A stretch of DNA of 64,000 bases from Oidiodendron maius Zn (Eukaryota > Ascomycota > Leotiomycetes > Myxotrichaceae), in NCBI GenBank assembly GCA_000827325.1, contig KN832876.1, forward strand, positions 1,550,001-1,614,000. Direction: 5' to 3'. A model generated the notes under the pieces. The model had not been told where the DNA came from. It searched no databases and worked only from the letters and a program-made list of their open reading frames with translations. Below are positions 36,380 to 46,809 of the stretch, piece by piece (position 1 is the first letter of the stretch; each line of letters opens with the position of its first letter). The position numbers and the translations under genes are program-made.

Positions 36380-37744
36380 GATGAAAGGGGGATCTAGGTG
36401 AGATCTGGTTCGTCACAGGGCGAGGTTGACGCAGAGATCAACAGCGTCATGATGGGTTCAAGGACCGGCGCGTCTGGATTGCCTGAACATCGTGCACAGA
36501 GGCGAGGAGACAGCGGATTGGGGGTAATGAATACAATGTAGGGCCTTATATGGTCGGGTACGCGTCTATCTCTGGACGTGGTTTGATATGTATTCAAGGT
36601 GCCTCTCCAAATATGATGTCGTCGATGTCCGCACCGGATGAATGATGTCCCAATTAAGGTGGAAGGCTGCGTCCCTTCCGATAGGTCCGAACTAGCGAGA
36701 TGTTGCTAACCACAGGCTGACTAGTGACCTATTGAGCACGTGCTTGGCACGTGACCGCATTTTCTTCCTCTTTGGGACAAAGGTGGTGAGCCGCGTCCTC
36801 CCTGCTTCACCCTGGTGGCACTGCCTGCGCCACTCTTCGCATCATTCTCATCTCAGCAGAGGATGCACGGACGGACCACTGATCTCCCCATGCCACGAGC
36901 AGGGTATACCTGGGAGGACTCCCGGCCGAGAATTGTCCCGCGACCAGGCCTGGGAACGCCGAACCACCAGTTCGCGAACCGCAGCATTGCACAGCCAGTC
37001 CTCTGCTCTCCTAAACGAACAGTCGCCAACATAGGAAGAAAGGCCGGCAGTTTGCTCTCAAGGGGCGGGTAGTGTGGCTTGCCACCCGATCCTGACGGAC
37101 CCATCGGCCGCCGAGGGCCAGAACGGCTCCTGAGGGAGATCAGGAGGGGCGTGTGGGCTCAACGAGGACGGCGCGGGCTCCATGCGACCCAGTGCAAATA
37201 AGGTTTTGGTGTCGATGCGGTGAGAGGGCACTGCCGGCGTACATATAGGATGGCAATCAATGCATCCTGATGAGGATCAGATCTCACGTCTGGCCTGGGA
37301 GAGGCTCGGCCGTCGGACTTAAATATGGAGCGCAGCAGGACCGAACCCCCTGCGTGGCATGTGTGGGCATGTGTGCGCATGGCCGTCGTCGTCGATCGAC
37401 CATCTACTTGGCCTCCTTTGGGACTGGTTGGAGAGAAGAATCTCACCCGTTTCCAGCAGGGGTTGATGAGTAAGCACCATAGGAATGCAGCTATCAAGTC
37501 TCAGGATATCGTATTTGCAGCCCTTGCAGTATCCTATCGACTCCGCCAGGTCTATTCCCCCCTCGTACACTTATTATAACTTGCTCGGCCTCTCCGTCTG
37601 TTCAATGCGGTGTGTTCTTGTGCACAACGAAGCCCTAATCCAGCCTGGAGCATGCCCACCTCGTTGAATCTAATGATACTTTATCCTCTGAGAGGCCCTT
37701 TTCCCGTAGCCAGGAGCCTTGGTTGAGTTCTCGACTCGTCTCAA
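36380..37744. promoter_or_regulatory. Divergent upstream region, Nif1-like gene / Zn2Cys6 factor
   Basis: 1.36 kb between divergent starts, GC-richer than its surroundings from 36800 to 37450. Frames here are composition-driven. No gene seen. Confidence 0.45.
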
Positions 37745-39529
37745 ATGGTCTACTGCGGGAAACTTAGCAAGGGTTGCGCACCCTGCAGAGCGAAGAGAAC
37801 AAAGGTGAGCTGATATTACGAAAGCTCCTCGCTGTTATGAGGCTTTCTCACCTGCAATTACCTCTGGTTATTAATATCTCACGCTCGCGCTCACGCTCAC
37901 GCTCCGTTAGTGTGACCTTCAACGGCCGTCCTGCAGTCAGTGCCTGAGAACTGGCCGGATCTGCTCTGGATATCGTTTTGTTAAGGGATGGGAGTTCCTT
38001 GATCAAACTAAAGATGTTGCCCAGAAGCAATCTGCCTTAAACACAAAGAAGTCGTCACCACCCTTCATCTCTGCGTCCGCGGGGCCGAGCACTGGAAAGT
38101 CTCTGATTCCCCAAGCATCGGCGCAGAAAAATATCATCCCCACCGATATCCCCGCAGTTGCCGAAGATGTGGCCGCGGGCTGCTTTTTTAACTACTATGT
38201 CTTGCCAAATCCTACCAAAGGACCGAGCAAACTTTATAACTCGCTGCCCGAACTATACGCCAAAGCGCGTTCTGATAGCGCATTTTCGGCCACCATTGTC
38301 GCCCTGGGCATCGCGAGTATGTCGTGTAGTATGAAAATCCCTTCTCTCATGCTAAAGGCAAATGCGAAGTATGCGGAAGCTTTGAACTTGATCAATTCTG
38401 CTTTAAGAGACCCGTTTGCGGCCAAGCTTGATGAGACATTGATGGTTGTGATCTTGCTCGGTTTATATGAAGAAGTAAGTTATCATGCGCACTGCACGGG
38501 ATGAGCCTCAGTGCAAGACTAATATTATTTTAGAACAATCCGACCACCATATCTTTGGACCCCTGGACGCACCATGTACAAGGAGCCTTGATGTTGCTAG
38601 ATTATCGGGGGCAACAGCAGCTGCAAACTCCACATGGTCTTGATTTAATAAGGGCTCAACGGATGCAAGTTGTAAGTGAAACCCTCAAACCGCTATACCC
38701 TAATGGAGGCTCATGGCACAAAAAGCTGGTCAATAGCCTCGTCAGACAAACCTCGGTCCCAGAAACTATGCTCAAGTGGTCCCGGTTGGCCCGCCAGTAC
38801 GAAACAAGGGACGAAATCGCCGAAAGCGAACTAGCCGACCTCTTCGCCCAGTTTTGTGATTTGCAAGCGTGCATGGCCTTCTCCAGCGAATATTCCGATC
38901 CAGCCAAGGTCGTTGCTCATGCATCGAGTATAGAAGCCGAACTTGTGAACTGGGCGGCTAAATGGCAAGCAGACGAGCCATACGCGTCAATTATTGCCCG
39001 GGAGCTCTCGCCAGATGTGTTTTCGGATCACTGGCATCTATATAACGATATCTTTGTTGCTGACCTGTGGAATAACTATCGTAGCATCCGAATAAATGTT
39101 AACGAAATTATCGTCAAACAGCTAAGCCTCATGAACGGGTATCAACCAACACCCTTGATCCTTCATTACTCACCCGATTACGATAACCAACTTGACTACT
39201 CGAAACGAACCGTATTAGAGTTGTCACGCCAGATTTGCGCTGCCGTCCCTTTCTACATGGGGCGTAACTTATATATGAATGAGACTCCTCGAGAATCACC
39301 TTACAGTATTAAAAATGCGGCTCGTGCCAAGCTCATATTATGGCCTTTATATGTCGCAGGACAGAGCGAGTTCATCTCTGATGTTATGCGAGGTTGGATT
39401 GCTGATCAGTTAGAGAAGATTGGAGAGACGATGGGTTTAGGCAAGGCGAAGGCACTAAGCGGATTGGTCCGCTCTAAACATCGGACACAAGGGAAGAGCT
39501 GGAGAGACCTGATATTTGTAAATAGTTAG
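37745..39529 (+). CDS. Zn2Cys6 transcription factor with fungal-specific regulatory domain (539 aa)
   Basis: Exons 37745-37804, 37911-38474 and 38534-39529 in phase. The binuclear zinc cluster is built across the first intron: C11, C14, C21, C28, C31 and C38 (C-x2-C-x6-C-x6-C-x2-C-x6-C), with the basic RAKRTKC after the second Cys and CSGYR at its end. The first exon (20 codons) carries only half the cluster. The rest is a helical fungal transcription-factor regulatory domain of the type without a recognisable coiled coil. Target genes cannot be inferred: the neighbours form no metabolic cluster. The C-terminus is complete. Confidence 0.9.
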
Positions 39530-40915
39530 AAGCCTTAATGCTGTATTATATCGCCCAACTCCTTGACATTGATATATCTGAGTGAAAACTGTGACAGATA
39601 CTGGGTTTGCAGTTTGTGAAGGTGAGAGACGTTTAGCCTACCAAAGGGACAGAAGTACTGTATAACTCAAGGATCTCACTTTAGATAAATCTTCCTTCCT
39701 ATGCACATACAACGATCAAGCAGAGGCGCCCATGAGCATGATGAGTAACACACAATCCACTTAGCTCGAAAACTGTAGTCATAGAACTTCAAGGGGCCTT
39801 TTTACGGACAGCTCTCCCAACGAAGTTGCACATCGTCTCCCGGTAGTAAACTTTCTAGCCAATTCTTCACAGAGTTAGCTAATCGTCAATGCAAAATACG
39901 ATTTGAATAGACTAGGAATTTCTTATTTCTTATTTATTGGAATATTCACAGCCATATAAGGCAGTTTGAAGAACAAGCTACAAAATAGTGGACGTCAGAT
40001 CGTAAGTTCTAGCTTGGGGATGTGGTGGCATAAGGCATCCTGTACGCGACATAATGCAACACAGCTCCTTATTTATACTTGCATATTCTCCATAGAGTGA
40101 CCTCATGAATTTATGCACTATATCATCCAAAGATCTGAAAGGTTAAGTAATCAATCTCGCCATCTTCTGCGTCCCGGAATTCTGGCTTCATCTAGTCAAA
40201 CCGGTAGGTTCATACCGAGCACTGTACGGTACAGTACAAGCCTTCGTGATCGGCAGGATGCACAACTAATCTGACACACATGCAGATGCAGAGTCCTTCC
40301 AGTACATAACCGAACAGCGCTCTCCCTCGCCGCATTATGTAGCTGACTCTTGACGCTAATGATACTGGAAAGGGGGTTAGTTGGCTCGCTTAATGTTCCA
40401 AAAAGGGACTAGCAGCTCGTCGCCCCTATTCTTGCCTCCAGGGTGAACAACAACTTGATGCGTGCGACCCGCTGCAATGGGTCACTCCTGGGCATACAGT
40501 AGTATCGGAAGTTCCTGCATGAACGCTTGTCGGTTACCAATCATTGCAACACCATCTCAAGAACGAAGCCGCAAGCCTTGAAGTTATGGGCTCAGTTCAT
40601 GACGAACCCTTTTCTTATATCGTTGTTTCGCCCAATTTCTTCGGCCTACTTTGTATAGTCATATTTACGTGTACTTGGTATTCTGAATAGCTAGAAGTAT
40701 AGAAATTGAAAGTAAAGAAAGGCGAGTGTGGGATGGACAGAATGGACTGAATATGTGTATTTTGGTTCCTTGAAATTTTCAGAGTCTAGATAAATAACTA
40801 CCAACACCCAAGCTTAAAGAATTCAATAACAGTAGAACACCATATCTAACAAATAGAATGAAGAATTTACTCAAAGGCAAATATTTGGTTCACGAGATGG
40901 CCGATTTACATCCCT
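39530..40915. other. Intergenic, convergent 3' ends
   Basis: 1.4 kb AT-rich stretch. A short palindrome (ACTGTACGGTACAGT) lies near 40220. No coding exon or RNA gene was recognised. Confidence 0.45.
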
Positions 40916-41362
40916 CTATTGGGACATCGAGCCTGAGCCCGCACTTCCCTTCTGATCATAACTCTGGCCCTGAGGAGGATTGTTGTTGTAGCCTTGAGAC
41001 TGATTGTAATATGCTGGTGGATTGTTGCTCAGTGCTCGCGAATCATAAGAGCCTTCTGCAGGAGGATATTTGTCGTCGCCATAGGCTTTCTGGTCAGGCT
41101 GTGGACCATTGGGGGGAGGTCCCCATCGACCTTGGGGCTGGTTGTTATAGTATCCGTCTGGGTCACGTTGATGCTGTCCATAAGGCGATTGTCCTTGTGG
41201 TGGGGGGCCCCAGTAACCTTGAGGAGGGTAATTGGGGTTGAAGTTCTGAGGAGGGTAGTTGGAAGGCGGTGGGTTGTTGTGGCGGGCTTCGGCGGCCTTG
41301 CTAAGCTTGTTGATAGCGTAGATACCACCACCCGTGAGAATAGCCGTCTTTATCAATCCCAT
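40916..41362 (-). CDS. Small Pro/Gln/Tyr-rich protein with hydrophobic N-terminus (148 aa)
   Basis: Single exon. The start is set at ATG 41362 (MGLIKTAILTGGGIYAINKL), because this short Gly-rich hydrophobic helix looks like the true conserved N-terminus; an in-frame upstream Met at 41434 would add 24 poorly conserved-looking residues. After residue 30 the protein is disordered with PPQG, YWGPPPQG and GYNNNPPQG-like repeats. Such proteins occur in many filamentous ascomycetes without known function. The helix could be a membrane anchor or mitochondrial signal. No catalytic motif. Confidence 0.65.
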   Translation of the reverse strand: MGLIKTAILTGGGIYAINKLSKAAEARHNNPPPSNYPPQNFNPNYPPQGYWGPPPQGQSPYGQHQRDPDGYYNNQPQGRWGPPPNGPQPDQKAYGDDKYPPAEGSYDSRALSNNPPAYYNQSQGYNNNPPQGQSYDQKGSAGSGSMSQ

Positions 41363-42834
41363 TGTGAAGTACGAAGAGAGATGAGATGTGTGTGGGAGGT
41401 GCTGAGTGAGTGAGTGGGTGGGCTCGAAGGGCAAAGTCTCAGAGCAGATTGGGCCGAGAGCTTAAAGTTTGTATTTCTGGATGCAGAAAACTAAATCTAA
41501 GAGGAATTGAGATTATTTATATTAATTTGGCGCCTACCTGCGACAACGTGTGGAGAGGACCACTGTCTGCACTGCCGTCCGGGTGATGACGTTCGCAGGC
41601 TCAGCTCAGTCCTCACTGGAGCAAAACGAGATTAGGTAGCAGCTCGCTCCCTCCTTCCAGAACACCCATCGCCCTGAATAGGCATAGGAACGAGGAGGAG
41701 ATACTGCACAGGCCAGATTTAGAACGTGTTACTCCTTACAGCCCCGGTTTTGCCTCCTGAAAATCTTGCGTCAGGAGCGAGGTGTAGTTGGGATTGTCAG
41801 CCCTGTTTCTTCGCCTATTTGTGTACGTGAAAATTTCCTAATCGGGGGGGGTTTTAAGCACAGAGCTTAAAGATCAGCCACCCTCCAAACTAGGATTCTA
41901 CGTAACCATGACTCTAATCAGCATACGTCCACTTATCTAATCCCAAACAATACTTCATTAGGATCTCTTGACATCGATTAGCTAGCCGCAGCCTCTTGTG
42001 CATTATATTACTACTTTGAATTTGTTGCGCCTTCTCGCTCAACAGTACCGGTATCGCCGACCAGGGAGCCGGTATGCTTCATACAAGGTATATTCTTAAT
42101 AATAGCTTCGAAATAGTAATCCACGAAATGATCCACCCACGCGAAACGTGAGCTGCGTTGCGGATCATGGCTCGATAATCTTTGGTCGTTCACGTGACAT
42201 TTTGCGGCACAACCTTACCCAATTGCCTTCTAATACCTCTCTCTCTTTCCCCCTTCATTAGCTACTAGACAAGAATGAGTTATCAAATTTCAAATCATCT
42301 ATCATTGCGTGTGCGAACCCTGGCAAATACAAAGCCTTGAAGTCAAAACATGCTAGTCCATGATATTGTTATTCATCCACATATCAGCTCGACGGCCTCT
42401 GGTACCCCCATATTGAGCATACTTTATGTATTCTATAAAATGAATTTATGATTACTTCATATCTATAAATTATTACCCCGCAGGATATATATGTAATGCA
42501 CAAGCCCCAACCACGCAAGGCCCAAGTATGGAAGAACTGATGTCCTACGGCTACAGGATTGTCGCGAAATACATCTCGGGCAGACCACATGCGATACGGA
42601 ACCTTTTCAGAAACTGCCCTGGCACAATGCATGAAGATAAATTTACCCAAGGAGGCATGTGTCCATTTCGTGTTCTAGGTATTCAAAAATATATGACAGC
42701 CTCGAATATATCACCCCAAGTCCAAACACCACACATATTATTCAGTACATTAATAGCCAACTCCCACATCTCAAATTTGAAACATAATCAATCGGACTCC
42801 ACTAAATCCTCTCTTTCCGCCACCGTCCAAAGTT
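41363..42834. other. Intergenic region
   Basis: 1.47 kb, AT-rich, between two minus-strand genes. No gene seen. A plus-strand frame at its right end overlaps the next gene in antisense and was rejected. Confidence 0.45.
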
Positions 42835-43223
42835 TTATCGGCGACTATACGCAGGTAGGCCAACCTCTGACGAGGTCGACCTCGCGGCCACATCTCCATA
42901 TAGCTCTCTCTCTAGCTCGAGCTTATCTTTCTTCAATTCCTTCTTCGACCGTTTCTTAGAAGAAGAGGAAGAGGAACCAGCAGAGGAACACTCGCTCAAT
43001 TCGGTGCTGTGGTCTTTGCGATTTTTCTTGTGGTGAAAGGGACAGATGGACCCGTGATTTCTAAATCGCTCGGATTAGTATGCGTTCATATTCCTATAGG
43101 GATGCTTGTGGCAACTTACATTTTATTATAGACAAAGAAACCGGCTGGGCCGGTGGTGGCGAAAAGAGCGCCTTTGAAGGGAGTCATCTTAAAGCCGGGG
43201 GAGGAATTATTATTCTCACACAT
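42835..43223 (-). CDS. Small basic protein of unknown function (109 aa)
   Basis: Two exons, complement(43120-43223) and (42835-43060), GT..AG intron of 59 bp, phase kept. The first exon encodes GFKMTPFKGALFATTGPAGF and FVYNK; the second begins INHGSICPFHHKKNRKDH and continues with a Ser run, a Lys-rich segment (SKKRSKKELKKDKLELEREL) and a short tail. The start may be Met1 or Met13 (MTPFKG). The C-terminal half looks like a charged helix; the first half is compact and probably ordered. I recognise no family. Support comes from clean splice sites and the coding-like composition of both exons in one frame. Confidence 0.6.
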
Positions 43224-44169
43224 ATTTTCAAGATGTATTGATATTGATGCGCCGGTGTGCTGTTGTATAAGGTATTATTGCAGGTAGAGATGCTGAGAGA
43301 GATCTAGGTCAAGGAAGGAAGAGGTTTATATCTCCTCGACTAGGCACCTCTTTCTAGAACTTCTGAAATTACCGCACTCGGACAGAACTCAGCCACCCAA
43401 AGCCATTGGGTTTAGATTGCCGACCCGTCTTCAAGCACCGTATGGCGACCACTCAGCCTTGGAGACGGGTAGCGCTTTGGATCATTGGCCAAAACCGAGA
43501 CAATCCGTTTATTCCTCCTCCGACAATGTATGGCCCATGATTCGATAATGCCGTTACCATCGATGCTCAACTCCGAGGCGATCTCGTGGGCAGAATCAAC
43601 GGGATCGACACAGCCACAGCTGCTCGGAGCAAAAACCCCTCTGGCGGGACTAAAGCTCAGTGACAGAATACATACAGGAATGGAGATTCCATGGACTACA
43701 ACTACATGCAAGATAGTGCGTTTCCGAGACGGCCTCTGTTTTGCCTACAGTATTTCAACAACTGCTAGGTGACGGCAGTCTGGTCAAAGTCACATGATCA
43801 CTGTCGCATCTCTCCCGGCTAGGCAACTTCTCGGCGAGATCCCAGCCCCAATAATCTGTGAATTTCTTAGAACTGTATAGTACGTAATGCATTAGGCGTG
43901 GTAGCAGTACTTCTTCACAGCAAGGTCAAGTTCTACATTGCCATTTGATAAGGCTCAGGTTCGGGGCAGCTGAGAAGAAACAGTTCTTTGTACAGGAATG
44001 CAGGAAAGGATCAGGATGGTCTATTGAACTGGGTATGCATTGTAGTGTGTTCTGCCTTTTATGTTACACGTGTGTATGCTCCTTTAGCACGCCCCCAAAA
44101 CAAACACGGCGAAATAATTGAGCCCACCAGGCGACTTGCCTGGCTTTCTCCGATGTTAACTCCGTGGGT
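43224..44169. other. Intergenic region
   Basis: 946 bp between two minus-strand genes, covering the KAR2 3' UTR and the promoter of the small basic protein. No further gene recognised. Confidence 0.45.
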
Positions 44170-46345
44170 CTACAACTCGTCGTGGCCGGACGGCTCGTCA
44201 TCGCCGTCTGGACCGCCACTGTACAACTTGCTGGTGATGGGATATGCGACATTAGAAAGCTTCTCCTTCTGCTCCTCGAAATCTTCAGCGTTGGCGGAAG
44301 CGGCGTTCTCCTCGAGCCAGTCAGTGGCTTCCTTGACAGCCTCCAGAAGCTGATTTTTGATTAGCGCAATATTCGGAGAATATGAGGAAGTTAAACTTAC
44401 AGTTTCCTTATCATCTTCGTCGATCTTGCCACCAAGACCCTCCTCGTCATTGACCTGGTTCTTCAAACTGAAGGCGTAGTTCTCAAGTCCGTTTCTGGCC
44501 TCAATACGTTCCTTGGCAGCCTTGTCCTCATCAGCATATTGCTCGGCTTCCTGAACCATGCGCTCGATTTCCTCAGGGGTGAGGCGCCCCTTGTCGTTGG
44601 TAATGGTGATGGATTTGGACATTCCAGTACCTTTGTCGCCGGCGGTAACCTTCAAGATTCCGTTGGCGTCAAGTTCGAAGGAAACTTCGATTTGAGGCAC
44701 GCCACGAGGCGCAGGAGGAATGCCAGTCAGCTCGAACTTGCCGAGTTGGTTGTTATCCTTAGTCAAAGTACGTTCTCCCTCATAAACCTGGATCAAGACC
44801 ACAGGCTGGTTATCGGCAGCTGTAGAGAAGATCTGAGATTTGCGAGTGGGGATAAGAGTATTTCTCGGGATCAGTTTGGTCATGACACCTCCAGTGGTCT
44901 CGATACCAAGAGTCAATGGGTTGACGTCCATAAGAACGATTTCCTCAGAGCCTTCCTCGCCGGAAAGGACACCACCTTGAACAGCTGCGCCGAATGCAAC
45001 AGCTTCGTCGGGGTTGATATTCTTGCTTGCCTTCTTACCTCCAAAGTACTCCTCAATGAGTTCCTGGACCTTGGGAATACGAGTAGAACCACCGACTAAA
45101 ACAATGTCGTCAATTTCTCCCTTCTTGACCTTGGCATCCTTCAAAACCTGCTCAACTGGCTTGAGAGTCTTCTTGAATAAGTCTATGTTGAGTTCTTCGA
45201 ACTTAGCCCGGGTGAGAGTCTCGGAGAAATCGTCGCCGTTGTGGAAGGCCTCGATCTCAATGCGAGTAGTCTTTTGGGAGGACAAGGTTCGCTTAGCCTT
45301 CTCAGCCTCGCGCTTGAGCTTACCCATGGTCTTAAGATCAGTGGTAATGTCGACACCCTTCTCCTTGTTGTACTTCTTGGCGAAGTAGTTGATGACGCGC
45401 TGATCGAAATCCTCACCACCCAAGTGGGTATCACCAGCGGTAGCCAGCACTTCGAAGACCCCACGGTCAATAGAGAGGAGAGACACATCGAAAGTTCCTC
45501 CACCAAGATCGTAGACGATGATCTGTCGTTCCTCGTCGGTCTTGTCCAGGCCGTAGGCAATAGCTGCGGCAGTTGGCTCATTGACGATACGGAGGACGTT
45601 CAAACCCGCGATGCTACCAGCATCCTTGGTGGCTTGTCTCTGGTTGTCGTTGAAGTAGGCCGGGACAGTGACGACAGCGTGCGTGATCTTCTTACCCAAG
45701 TACGACTCGGCAACATCTTTCATCTTGCCGAGAATCATTGCGGAAACCTCCTCGGGGGTGAAGGTCTTTTGGGAACCATTGACCTCAACCTGTACGGATG
45801 GCTTGCCATTCTTCTCAACCACATCGAATGGGAAGTGCTTCATGTCGCCCTGTACGTCCTTGTCTGCGAATCTCCGTCCGATCAGACGCCTAGTGGCAAA
45901 ATGTTAGCTCGAAAGAGGACACGTGTAGATACAGGGCGACTCACTTGACATCATAGACGGTCCTCTTTGGGTTTGCGGCGGCCTGGTTCTTGGCAGCGTC
46001 TCCTACAAGACGTTCCTCGTCGGTGAAGGCCACATAAGATGGGGTTATCCGGTTTCCTTGGTCATTGACTAGAATTTCGACTTTGCCCTTCTGCATCACA
46101 CCGACGCAGGAGTAGGTGGTTCCGAGATCAATACCAATGACTGCGGGGTGAGACAGTTAGCCAATGGATACCAACACGCAGAAAGAAATCGAAATAGCCT
46201 TGCACATACCAGTGCCATAGTTTTCTTGTACCGCATCCTCCTGGGCGTGTGCGGTCTGGACAAAGGCGATGGGCGAGAATAAAAGAGCGAAATAGAAAAG
46301 AGCTGACAAGCCCAGATAAAAGGGGGTTTTGTTTCCTCGTGCCAT
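44170..46345 (-). CDS. KAR2: Endoplasmic reticulum Hsp70 chaperone BiP/Kar2 (666 aa)
   Basis: ATP-driven chaperone of the ER lumen, for translocation, folding and the unfolded protein response. Exons complement(46210-46345), (45945-46140), (44401-45889), (44170-44349). It has a signal peptide (hydrophobic core [17 protein letters not shown]) and an ATPase domain with [29 protein letters not shown] and [13 protein letters not shown]. The linker and substrate-binding domain follow, then the ER-retention signal HDEL. The last intron (44350-44400) is 51 bp and free of stops; unspliced reading would insert 17 residues between DDKET and LLEAVKEA. Comparison with the family shows it should be removed. 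The gene is preceded by a CCAAT box (about 46487, minus strand). Confidence 0.98.
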
Positions 46346-46809
46346 TTTGATACTAGATCAAGGTGGTCTTGGGGAAGAGTGTGTAGTGACGGATGGGAGG
46401 AGAAAGGAAACTTTGCGGAAGGAGGGAATCTCGAGAAGTTATCTAGCTGGAGTATTGAAATCTGGTCAAATCAGTCGTGGGCTGTGATTGGATCGCTTAA
46501 GGAACGCCCCCAGAGCACGGTAAAGGACACTTCTTTGTGTGCCAGCAACTGGTAAGCTATGGATGAGTAATCTGGCTCTGCGAGGCTGACAACTTTATTG
46601 TTTATCGCCGAAATCTGCCTGCATCCCAGGGGCGGGCCTACTTTAAATAGCCGGCAGCCCATTGCTCTGTACGTACTACGCGTTGGATACACTGGGCACA
46701 GTTGACTAGGACACTTGTATTCTCCACGTATCCTATTGAGAGCCACGTTGCTAGACCCTTCTTTGTGTATGCATCATCGACCTCGGCCCAGAGCAATATG
46801 ATGGTCACA
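46346..46809. promoter_or_regulatory. KAR2 upstream region
   Basis: 464 bp between the KAR2 start and the HBS1 stop (same strand). A CCAAT box is visible on the minus strand near 46487. No perfect unfolded-protein-response or heat-shock element was found by eye. Confidence 0.5.

Noticed and set aside
34406-39529. Secondary-metabolite cluster around the Zn2Cys6 factor
   Set aside because: No polyketide, peptide or terpene synthase, P450 or transporter lies nearby; neighbours are housekeeping or small proteins.
42528-42959. 143-codon plus-strand frame as a gene
   Set aside because: It overlaps in antisense a better-supported two-exon gene and has no recognisable composition or family.
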